Assembly: GCA_022393335.1 (NCBI GenBank)
Contig: JAJEKB010020163.1
Location: forward strand, 1 to 64,000
Direction of reading: 5' to 3'
DNA: 64,000 nt
DNA from: Macrotrachela quadricornifera
Lineage: Eukaryota > Rotifera > Eurotatoria > Philodinida > Philodinidae
Position numbers and translations under genes: made by a program. Positions 55,238-64,000 of this stretch are shown here, one piece after another. The notes under the pieces are model-generated. The model saw only the letters and a list, made by a program, of their open reading frames with translations, did no database searches and was not told the DNA's origin. How positions within the stretch are numbered: position 1 is the first letter of the stretch; every line of letters starts with the position of its first letter.

Positions 55238-58200
55238 TTAAATCACAATCGAAAACTGATCATAGGTGCTTCTATCATGTTCAAGCAAAAATTCGTAATG
55301 TAAACGTTGTTGCATTTTGTCCGTAGAAACAGTGATACGTCCATATCCATAGTCGAGCACCCGGGATTTGCTCCACCAGGGTTGTGGGTCTATCCATTTA
55401 TCATTATCAAATGTTCCACCAGTTCCTTGCACAACAATAACAGGTGAATGAACATTGACATATGTATTATTGATAATAGTTGTCGTATTATCATAGAATA
55501 CTCGTTCGTATACATGCATGTGACCCGTAATGACTAATTGAACTTGATATGCAACAAATAGAGGATAAACTGTTTGAAACAATGGTGAATTTGGCATATG
55601 TTGACTAAAATATATAGTAATTCATTGGAAAAGTCAATTGTAAATAAATGTAATGCACTTACTCAACTTCGGATGCGTCTGAACATAGTAAAGGTCTATG
55701 TGTTACGACAATAATGAACGATTGTTGTGCGCGATTCTCATTAGCTTTAATAAGATCATTGACAAGCCATGCATATTGGGGACTACTTTTGCTATAATCA
55801 TGCTAGAAAGTAAAGAAAAAAAAATATGCACTTCTACTAAAAATCTTCTAAATAACTCACTTGTGAGCTCATTGAAACCCAATGAACAGGTCCAATATTA
55901 AAGCTGAACCAAAAATTGTCAAGACCACCACTTTCAGGACCTGGCATTCGGAATCGATTACGGTACACCGTGAAATTGTAGTAGGCTTCATGGTTACCTA
56001 CATTTACCATATATGGTACTATTGATGAAATTGGCTCTACCTGTCTACCCCAGATGTCCCAAATTTCCTAAATGGACAGGATACAGAAACTTTTCTTTTT
56101 ATCATTCTTTCTAGTCTTACAGAAATCTCATCTTTTCCACCAGTACCAGCATAGCTGATATCACCCGCATGTACGACACTCGAGAATGGTGTGTTCTGAT
56201 CAAGGGGGAAAAAGCGGATTGTGGGATTGTGGGATTGTCGGTATCGTATGTATCGTCAATGGATCGTGGGTATCGTACGTATCGCCGATGGATTGTCAGT
56301 ATCGTACGTATCGTAAATGGATTGTCGGTATCGTATGTATCGCCAATGGATTGTCGGTATCATGTGTATCGCCAATAGGTCTTTGATATCCTTTATAGAT
56401 CTTCTACATCTTCATTTCACTCCCGGCATCTCCTCCGTTGACTACATATTCTTATTGTATATTACATACTCTGTTATATGAACTAGTTCAAGAGGAGAAA
56501 AGCGGATTGTCGGATTGCAGATACGAATTTTCAAATGACTGTACGTTCAGGTTATCAAGCCCTACATTTCGAAGGTACCCTTAGAATCTGTAGTCCTATA
56601 TTTTGGAGGTACTATCAGGATCTTTAGTCCTATTATTCGAGGGTACCCTTAGGGTCTTTAGCTCTATACTTTAGAGGACTCTCAGGTCCTCAAAAACTAT
56701 CATACAAAGTGCGCTTAAAAGTTGATCCATAAGTCTTTAACCCTCTCCGAACAATTGATCGTGTCCCCTTGTAGTAAAATCAAAAATGTTGAATCATTGA
56801 TATCTTATGCCTTGTAATTAGGTCAATTTTATCTCAAAACTTCTTATGCCTATCCTTTATTATAAGGAAGACATATAGACTAACGTTTTATAAAATTTAT
56901 TTTGTCTATGTCCAAAAATAATAGTTAGCGCATATTATGTGCACATGGGCTGCGTCAATACTTCATTTTTCTACTACTTGACACAGTCTATACCGAATAC
57001 AAAATATACCATCGGATGTAGTGTGAAAAGCGCTACAATATAGACAAAGAACCATACTTTAATTATATAGTTTTGGTTTCAAAAGAAAGCAAAATTCTTT
57101 TAAATGAATTTTTGTCATTGTAAAAACTAATCGTGCAAATTTTGTTCTTTTTCGAAAACAACAAGTACGCAAAAGAAGCAACCTTCTCTTTGTAAATTGA
57201 AAACCTTTTGACGCCGTATCTTGTGGTACAGTTTGCTTTTTCTTAATAAAATGTATTTGGGTGAAAAAATAATGGATTTTTCGTTCTTGTAAAAAAAAAT
57301 ATTTTTTTTACGACCGCAAAAATTCATTGTATAGAATTTTGGTATTTTCTGGAACGAAAAACTATATAATTAAAATAAGCTTCACTGTCTATATTGTAGA
57401 GGTTTTCACGCTATATCTAGTGGCATATTTTGTTTTTGTTATAAGATATATCAAGTGGTGGTACATTCATTATGCATTTATTATTATTTTTGGACATGGG
57501 CTAAATAAGTTTTATAAAATGTTTATATATATATATGTTGTAGGCAAAATTGGAATCCGGGCAAATTCTAAATATGCCTAAGCAAAATTGGAATTCTAAT
57601 TCTGACTGGACAAAATTAGAATTCTAACTTTGACTAGGCATTCATCGGTCAGAATTAGAATTCCAGTTCTGCCTAGGCAAAATCGGAATTCTAAATTTGA
57701 CTAAACATATATCAGTCAGAATTGAGATTCCAATTTTGTCTGGACAAAATTAGAATTTCACTACAGATAAATTCATGCAATAAAAAATCTCAATAGATTG
57801 AATTTTTTTTTATTTAACAATATCTAATCAACTACTAACATCTTACAAAAAAAATTTAGCCTATTGACCCAAATTCTTACAACCACCTTGTTTTGAATGG
57901 CATTTTGTAGAACAAAATACTCCAGATCTTTTACATGGACATTGTTTTGTACAGCATTTTCATTTACAATCGCAGAAGAGACCGGTTGTTGATCCACGCA
58001 CATAAAGTTCAGACATTTGTTTTTATTAGTTACGAACATTTACATGTGTATTTATATATCTTATCAACATAATCGTTACACTACAATTTTTTGTATCCAA
58101 TTTCTCTTTCAATAAACCACGTGTGCTTTTATGAATTTATCTGTAGTGAAATTCTAATTTTGTCCAGACAAAATTGGAATCTCAATTCTGACTGATATAT

Positions 58201-61200
58201 GTTTAGTCAAATTTAGAATTCCGATTTTGCTTAGGCAGAACTGGAATTCTAATTCTGACCGATGAATGCCTAGTCAAAGTTAGAATTCTAATTTTGTCCA
58301 GTCAGAATTAGAATTCCAATTTTGCCTAGGCAAATTTAGAATTTGCCCAGATTCCAATTTTGCCTACAACATATATATATCTTCTTTATAATAGAGAATA
58401 GAGATAGAGAATTTTGGGGTAACATTGGCCTACTTATCAGGCATAAGATATCAATGTTTGAACATTTTTGAGTTTACTATAAGGAAGAACGATCAACTTT
58501 TTCGAGAGGGTCGAAGACTTATGGATCATCCTTTGGAGGTGAAGGTGTCCTATATCTTGGAGATACTCTTCTCATATCGTCGAAATCGCCTAGATTTGGA
58601 CGATTAATCGTGGTTTCGTAAAATATTAACGATTAATTATGACCTCAACCGAAAATTGCAGAATGATCGTAAATGATCGGCGATTCTATTATATCGCTAC
58701 TAAATTGCGACTAAATTACTGACTACTAAACTTAATATTTTTCGATTCAGAGAAAGGGAAAGCAACAATTCTGAGTAAAGCATTGACGATCCAAATCAGT
58801 AACTCTGTTGTGTGAAAAGTGCTTATTTACAAAATAAATTTCTTGGGGATGATATGATTACTTCCGTGTCACTTTCTCTTGCTGAGGATTATGCTAACTT
58901 AGAACATGACGATATTGCTTATCTTCTATTAATTCAGACAATGGCGATATACCAAGAGGCATTAATGAATATTGTAGTAAAAATTGAAGAGAGAAAGTAC
59001 ATATTGTTCTGCTGAATGAAGGTAGATATTGAGAGCTGAAACATATGCATCAGATTATTATCAGATATAAGTAGTTAGACATCAATAAACATGCTAAAAA
59101 TGAACATAAATATTTCTATATAGTTAGATGTAAGGTGTTCAGACAACAGGTATAATAAATTGAATTAGCGCAGTCGTCTTAGCTACAGCATTCCATTAAT
59201 TAACGCTATTTCTAATCTTCTTTTATTGAAATTGAAAAACTGATAGAATACTTTTCTATTAGCGTAACAAAGTAGCTGGATACTCTCACATTTGTATTAA
59301 ATTAGCATCGACATAATGCAAACAATTATGACTCCTAACAGCATCATACAACACAACACTTTTTCTGTATTTTGAAACTTTTATCTATAATTTCTCAACT
59401 ATTTTGTTTGCTTTTCAGATTGTCACTCAACTTATGTACCCAAGTGAAGTCTACAGGAGTAAGATAAATATTAATTGTCCTACTGCTAAATTCATACAAG
59501 TTCTAAAGTTTTAAATAATTTTTGAAACTTATAGAAGAATGTTAAACTATTTTTTCATTAAGAGTAAGAGTCTTACCATCTCTTTAACTTTACTGATGGG
59601 CGAACAAGGCGTGATTAGACATGGCATAGGGCTTAAACAATGTTTCACTGAATCGGATATAGATATAATTACTAACCACTAGTTATAGGCGGTTCAGTAT
59701 AGATACAAGGGTTTACACATTGTTAGGACCAGATGGAAATGTTTTTACGAATTTTAATCAAAGCTATAATAAGAAAGCCCCGGTTATGAGGGATTAGACC
59801 AAGAGCAAAAAAAGGATTGTCGGTTCGCGGGACCGCACGGATTATACGAATCGTCAATGCCAATGTTCCGCTCACTGTACTTTTACGTCCCCAAGTCCTA
59901 TATTTTAAAGAAACTTTTAAGTCGTCAATAGCTATTACATAGAGGTAATCATAGGCTCTCAAAGTTTATCGTATGTGAGCACCCATAGGTCCTTAAGAGG
60001 TTTTAAGCAGGGGGTATCTTTAGATCCTCAAGTCCAATTATATAGATATATTTATAGATTCTCAAAGACCATCCTATAGAGATTTCATCAGATGCTTATG
60101 AGCTACCCCATGAGAGCACCTATAGACCTTTTAGGGCTATCCTATCAGTTACTGATAGGCTCTACGGAACTAGTCTATAGAGATACTAGATAGCTTATTA
60201 GGACTTCCATTTATTGGAAGCTGAGTACCTATGGCTACCCTATAGGATCTCCATGGCATGGTTCTGAAGAAACTATGAGTAAAACATAGGGCAGACCTTG
60301 AGACCCTAAAGGTAGCTCGATGGAGTAGCTCGATGGAGTAGCTCGATGGAGTAGCTCCTGAGAATATAAAGATGTTCTCATGCGATAAATTTTGAAGATC
60401 TATGAATCTCTATATATTTGGACTTAAAAATCTAAACTTACACCTATATAATAGCCCTTGAAGATCTATCTGAACCCAAATTTGATAACGTTTGAGGACC
60501 TATAAGCACTTGTGTATAGTAGGACTTCATGATCTGATAGTTCTCCAAAAATGGAGACTTCAGGAACTAGAAGTATCGCGAAAATATACGACCTGAGGAC
60601 TTCAGAGTACATCGAAAATATAGAAGTTGAAGTCCTAGGATACTTCCAAAATATCGGACTTAAGTACCTATCAGTACCCCTATATAATAGCACTAGAAAA
60701 CTTAAGGATACCTTCAAAATATCGTATTTGAGGATCTAGAGTATCTTTAATATATTGAACTTGAAAACCTAGAACAACTTTAAAATATATAACTTAAGGA
60801 GCTAAGCCTACCTTCAAAATACATGACTCGGAGAACCTAAGGTACAGTTAGTGGACCATTCGTATCTGCGATCCATACGATCCCACGGCCAATTTTATGA
60901 TGCGTAGGATATCGCGATCCGAGAATCCGCTTTTCCCCCGCTAATTATAAGCTATATCATTTCAGAAAGATCTAAACCCAGGCAACCTTTCCATACATTT
61001 ATCCTAATCTCGAAGTTTTTAAGGAAGATTGACTTTGCTTTTAGGAGCAGTTATCATAAACTCATGAATTCTGTGATGTAAATCCTGTGTCTCCATCATT
61101 CAATGAAATTTTATCTTCTTAGCCTACATGTATTCTTTGGATTGTGATCGTATCGTACGTATCGCCACCGTATCGTGTGTATCGTACGTATCGCCACCGT

Positions 61201-62190
61201 ATCGTGTGTATCGTACGTATCGCATGTATCGCCACCGTATCGTGCGTATCGTATGTATCGTGACCGTATCGTCGATACAAACAATCCGCTTTTTCCCCCT
61301 TGGTTCTGATGGTCTTCTTTAATTTGCTTAGCCACAAGGAAACCGGCAGGAATGACAGTGCCCATATCGCCCATAACAGCAAATGTGTGTGTCGTAGCGT
61401 CAGGACAGTCTGTTTTAAAACTGTTTTCATCTGACCATGCTTTAGAATGTCCAACTCTGAATAACAAAAGAAAGACTTGAGTTTATGAGAAATTGAAATA
61501 TTACTTATTACCTGTAGTAGTATGTTTGACACTGAACTAAACCTGTCATCCAAGCTTCATAGATAGTACCCTTCCATCCACCAATTCCAACATTATAAGT
61601 GCGATTCGTAGCTGGTTGTTCATAGGTATAGCTGCCACTAACAGTTCCATATCGAACAAATGACGGTGGTTGCTGCTCGTTGAAAATATCTTTTGTGATC
61701 CATATGACTATCATAGTCGACCAGGTACCATCAGCAAGCAGAGATAGATGGAGTTGCTGAGAAGAACAGAAAACAATATTTTACAAAAGTCGTATACAAA
61801 AGACAAACCTGTGGAGCACTTGTCAATGTGAGAGTATCAAGTTCTGCATAGATGTTTTGAAATTGCTGCCAAGTAACAGTAAATGGTACTTCTGGATTGT
61901 TTGTCACTTGTTTCATAGCACGTTTCATAGTACGAACTAAGTGATCAGGATCTGCAATAGGATCTTCTGGTTCGATGTCATGGGAAAAATGTTGTAGCTC
62001 ATAGATGTCAAGTTCATCATTCGCATTTAAGTCAATATGTCGAAAGAACATTCGAAGTGGAGACTCTTCGACTGCAAAGGAAATAGTTAATTAGTAAATA
62101 ATCAATAGGAAAAAGCATACCTCGTGCGACAGGTTTAGCATTTATTACTGTTATTACTAGGAATACCAAAAGGAAGTATGAAGGCCACAT
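55238..62190 (-). CDS. Purple acid phosphatase (ACP7-like), seven exons, exon 4 split by a hAT element
   Basis: Exons (minus): 62190-62121, 62071-61809, 61756-61512, 61456-61303 continuing (after the hAT) 56192-56121, 56067-55861, 55802-55663, 55604-55238. Introns are 49-58 bp, all GT-AG. Lengths sum to 1,518 nt = 505 aa plus stop when the insertion and one target-site copy are left out. Exon 1 is a signal peptide (MWPSYFLLVFLVITVINA). Next comes an EF-hand-like loop, DLNANDELDIYEL. Then come the fibronectin-like PAP N-domain (QQLHLSLLADGTWSTMIVIW) and the metallophosphoesterase core: VMGDMG, HAGDISYAG, VNVGNHEAYY, VVTHRPLLC, ITGHMHVYERV. All five metal-ligand blocks are present. Such enzymes hydrolyse phosphomonoesters at acid pH with a dinuclear Fe/metal centre, secreted or lysosomal. 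As sequenced, the insertion should destroy the product unless it is spliced out or absent on other alleles. Confidence 0.85.
56228..56385 (+). repeat. 29-bp subterminal minisatellite of the hAT element (left)
   Basis: About five copies of a GGATTGTCGGTATCGTATGTATCGCCAAT-like unit. The palindromic core ATCGTACGTATCG recurs in the right subterminal array (61140-61275). Subterminal repeats of this type are transposase-binding sites in hAT elements; that role is inferred. Confidence 0.7.
56741..57526. mobile_element. Truncated piggyBac-like MITE with foldback arms
   Basis: It starts with TTAA (56737-56740) then CCCTCTCCGAACAATTGATCG, like the 34675 MITE. Arms 56885-57092 and 57330-57521 are imperfect reverse complements (shared GTTTTATAAAAT, ATGTCCAAAAATAATA, ACAAAATAT.CCA). 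They carry the same GTGTGAAAAGCGCTACAATAT / AAGCTT.ACTGT block as the interior of the 34675-35265 element. The right TTAA end is missing; the palindrome element begins at 57527, apparently having removed it. Confidence 0.6.
57527..58380. mobile_element. 854-bp palindromic element with 250-bp arms
   Basis: Arms 57527-57776 and 58131-58380 (250 bp each) are almost exact reverse complements. They are built from subrepeats like CAAAATTAGAATTCTAATTCTGACTGG. The 354-bp spacer holds a Cys-rich coding remnant on the minus strand. The high arm identity, compared with every other foldback here, points to recent movement or gene conversion. Confidence 0.8.
57874..58022 (-). pseudogene. Cys-rich (CXC-type) remnant inside palindromic element
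   Basis: Read on the minus strand: GLFCDCK, stop, KCCTKQCPCKRSGVFCSTKC, then HSKQGGCKN. The spacing C-x-C...CC-x3-C-x-C-x6-C-x3-C...C-x-N resembles CXC/tesmin-like zinc-binding motifs that occur at the C-termini of some transposon proteins. One in-frame stop and no start; only ~45 codons remain. Confidence 0.5.
58381..59795. other. Interior of hAT element, unassigned
   Basis: No transposase motif (such as the hAT dimerisation block) is recognisable. Short frames at 58425-58607 and 58812-59015 look protein-like (for example SLSLAEDYANLEHDDIAYLLLIQTM) and may be captured host or transposon sequence, but nothing can be named. Confidence 0.3.
61140..61275 (+). repeat. Subterminal minisatellite of the hAT element (right)
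   Basis: Four to five copies of a GTATCGTACGTATCGCCACC-containing unit, related to the left array at 56228-56385. Confidence 0.7.
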
Positions 62191-63705
62191 CGTATCTCCA
62201 AGTTGCAGAGTTATCAATCAATGCAAAAAATCGACTTTTTCTTGTACTTGTAATAATAAATTATGAAGTGACATACATTTTCACTTATCTTAAAATGCAA
62301 GTTGTTGATAAAGAGGATGACTTTGACTGCTACTTTTGTGAAAAGAAAATACGAGAAAAAGTTAAAGGAATCAGTATGCAATAGTTTATCATTATGTTTG
62401 CCTGATAAACAAAATAAACGCCTTGTCTTTAATGACGACGAGAAAGAACGATAGAAGCCAACATGCTACGATGAAGTGAAAGTAAAAGATGCGTAGTATT
62501 TTCATTTTTGTTTTTATTAGTTACCTGAGATAGACATGAATAGAAAATGAAAAATCTTTTGGTTCAGTACATTAAGAATGAAGAAGAAATACATTCTCCT
62601 ATATGAATTCATTATTTTTTTTTTAGATTTGAAGACATGATGTTTATGTTTTACCAATTCGTTCAATTGTTTGCATTATATTATAATAAAATGAACTTTA
62701 TCAGAGATAAGAGAAAAGCATTGCATAGATATTGTTGTACATCATTACTCTTTGATATATTAAATATTAGACTGCGTACAACAACATATACAAGCAATAT
62801 CCTAATATTTATTATCATCAATTCTTTAGCACTTCTTCTCTCGCCATTTTTATTGATTAGGAAATTAGAGTATTCTTCATTTTTTTTCATAATTTACCAA
62901 CCTTTCGTTTACATTCGCAAGAATTTGCACTAGCGTCATTAGATTCCGTCTGGAGCGTGATAGAGTTGCATTGACGAAGAATTAAGGACTGTAAGAGATG
63001 TAATATTGAGTATCGTCTGTCTGTTTTTTAATGTCTCGAAAAGAAACATTGTAGATAGAATGAAACAAGATGAGACAGATGATGGAAAAATTCGTGCTAC
63101 AAGTATACTGTATTATTTCTAACACAAAAATGATCGAGAAGGATAAATGGAACGAGTTTCTTTTTTTTCATCGATAAAATTCATCAAAATCTTCAGCTAA
63201 TAACATTATAAGAATTAAACAAAGAATAAGTAGATGACTGTTTAGTCGGTTGGTTTTTCAATCAATCAAGTTCTACACTATCTAAAACTTTCTGTTTCTT
63301 ATATAATATTTTCATTTTTGGTTGTTCTCTCTTAATAGAAATAGATAATCGAACGCGTCCCAACTTCAAATGAAAATTAATGGACAGAATGTTGTATGTA
63401 AAGATGAAATGAGCCTTATATGATACAGCATTGCTTTATTTTTTACTAAACGATTTTATTTTGTGGTTATTATTTTTTGATAAACAAGTTTTTTTAAAGG
63501 CTTTCCAGTTTTATCAGTGAAAGGAGAAACTAAGAGAAATAATGATTTATCATACAAACAGGATTGAGACTAGAAACATTTTTCAACCTATGTAAGAAAA
63601 AGACAAAAACAACTGGAATTTTATTTTTATTATAAAAACATTCAATATATGAGATACGAGTAAAAAACATATTAAAAAAATTAGAATGCTGATTGATAGT
63701 TTTTC
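62191..63705. other. AT-rich intergenic sequence
   Basis: This is upstream of the phosphatase gene (-) and 3' of the partial gene at the right edge. No gene, RNA or repeat is recognised. Short open frames in both orientations at 62637-62933 overlap and have no family signature. Confidence 0.3.
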
Positions 63706-64000
63706 TTAGTCCAACTTTGCAGATTTATCAAACCATATACATAAAGAAGAATTATTTAATCGATAGGTATAATATCCATTTCCGCGTTTGAACCATGCGA
63801 GAATCATGTCATCAGGATCTTGATCAAGCATACCTCGATATTCAAATTTAATGGATGGCGGATATTTTATTTGACGAAGAGACATATGCATATGATTCAC
63901 CGTTGATACTGAAAGAGTCAAATGTCGTATATTTGCAGGAACTATTGAACAAATGTCCATATTATATTCTTTTGTCCATATATAGTTGGACGATATCAAT
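63706..64000 (-). CDS. Partial gene, 3' end; F-box/LRR-like family (tentative)
   Basis: At least 98 codons, open at the window edge and ending at 63706-63708. Fragments such as IVPANIRHLTLSVSTVNHM and YRGMLDQDPDDMILAWFKR look like the C-terminal part of rotifer F-box-type proteins (an 'IRHLTLSV' strand after a P-x-N turn), but the diagnostic N-terminus is outside the window. An alternative is another leucine-rich or WD-like protein. Confidence 0.4.
   Translation of the reverse strand, partial: LISSNYIWTKEYNMDICSIVPANIRHLTLSVSTVNHMHMSLRQIKYPPSIKFEYRGMLDQDPDDMILAWFKRGNGYYTYRLNNSSLCIWFDKSAKLD

Larger units (their letters stand above)
56489..60947. repeat. Related inner hAT-like ends with ~37-bp minisatellite arms
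   Basis: Two left-type ends (56489, CAAGAGGAGAAAAGCGGATTGTCGG; 59796, CAAGAGCAAAAAAAGGATTGTCGG) and one right-type end (60947, complement TAGCGGGGGAAAAGCGGATTCTCGG) resemble the outer TIR. Next to each are degenerate ~37-bp repeats (TCCTATATTTTGGAGGTACCCTTAGGTCCTCAAG-like) at 56560-56720, 59890-60140 and, inverted, 60400-60840. The 59796-60947 pair would be a 1.15-kb MITE; the 56489 end would be the left half of a further copy. Flanking duplications were not convincing. Confidence 0.5.
56201..61302. mobile_element. 5.1-kb hAT-type element inserted in phosphatase exon 4
   Basis: It is flanked by a perfect 8-bp duplication, GTTCTGAT (56193-56200 and 61303-61310). The TIRs are CAAGGGGGAAAAAGCGGATTGT and its near-exact complement (20 of 22). 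An 8-bp target duplication with CA-starting ends is the hAT signature. Subterminal minisatellites follow: 56228-56385 (29-bp unit, GGATTGTCGGTATCGTATGTATCGCC-like) and 61140-61275 (related GTATCGTACGTATCGCCACC units). It has no recognisable transposase. The interior is a stack of other elements listed separately. The host reading frame closes precisely across the two ends. Confidence 0.85.

Noticed and set aside
56169..56386. Overlapping frames with YVSPMDC-type repeats
   Set aside because: They are translations of the 29-bp minisatellite at the hAT end, not protein-coding genes.
61111..61302. Extra C-terminal codons of the phosphatase frame rich in RYGGDTYDT
   Set aside because: They come from the hAT subterminal minisatellite read through from exon 4.
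1..64000. tRNA, rRNA, CRISPR and telomeric repeats
   Set aside because: I looked for B-box-like GGTTCRANNCC words, rRNA cores, evenly spaced short repeats and telomere-type tandem repeats and found none that hold up.

Overview
The window is AT-rich eukaryotic nuclear DNA, most likely from a bdelloid rotifer (Adineta/Rotaria-like). Four things point that way. Introns are very short (49-67 bp, GT-AG) where they exist, and many genes have none. There is a glutamate-gated channel of the type described from Adineta vaga. There are several members of rotifer-style F-box/LRR and BTB-like families. Decayed DNA transposons of many superfamilies sit beside genes that look horizontally acquired. The species call is inference; no rRNA or tRNA gene was seen.

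Layout. 1-3.4 kb: repeats and a tiny MITE. 3.4-6.3 kb: a BTB-like gene (-) and a broken copy of its 3' end, with an ~80-bp-arm foldback between them. 6.8-7.3 kb: a dead Tc1 transposase. 7.7-10.9 kb: a large secreted NIDO/IPT/AMOP/VWD protein (-). 12.6-13.2 kb: a two-exon tryparedoxin/nucleoredoxin with a C-terminal CaaX box (+). 17.5-18.6 kb: an F-box-like gene (+). 19.9-22.9 kb: 21 consecutive 84-nt, phase-0 exons, each encoding exactly one 28-residue ribonuclease-inhibitor-type LRR, plus a terminal exon (+). 24.1-24.8 kb: a MerB-like protein (-). 25.4-27.4 kb: mariner, foldback and LINE remnants. 27.6-29.4 kb: an F-box gene (-). 32.1-33.5 kb: a mariner with TIRs and TA duplications.

33.7-41.0 kb holds the most striking locus: one minus-strand reading frame of 2,222 codons encoding a SIR2-like NADase-type domain, a NACHT/STAND NTPase and a long alpha-solenoid. 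This is the architecture of bacterial antiviral STAND (Avs-type) and NLR-like defence proteins. In this copy it is broken twice: by a single in-frame TGA, and by a 591-bp piggyBac-type MITE flanked by TTAA whose removal closes the frame exactly.

41-51 kb is gene-poor: foldbacks, a FEM1-like ankyrin pseudogene, a 32-bp minisatellite, and nested hAT-like elements with minisatellite arms. 51.4-54.1 kb is an intact ionotropic glutamate receptor (+). 55.2-62.2 kb is a seven-intron-free-to-eight-segment purple acid phosphatase gene (-; seven exons) with an EF-hand-like N-terminal segment. Its fourth exon is split by a 5,102-bp hAT-type element with a perfect 8-bp target duplication, and that element carries further nested elements, including an 854-bp near-perfect palindrome. 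A partial F-box-like gene runs off the right edge.

The genes do not form an operon. The common theme is innate-immunity-like recognition modules (NACHT/SIR2, LRR, F-box) in a region under heavy transposon pressure, with two host genes caught shortly after, or during, disruption.
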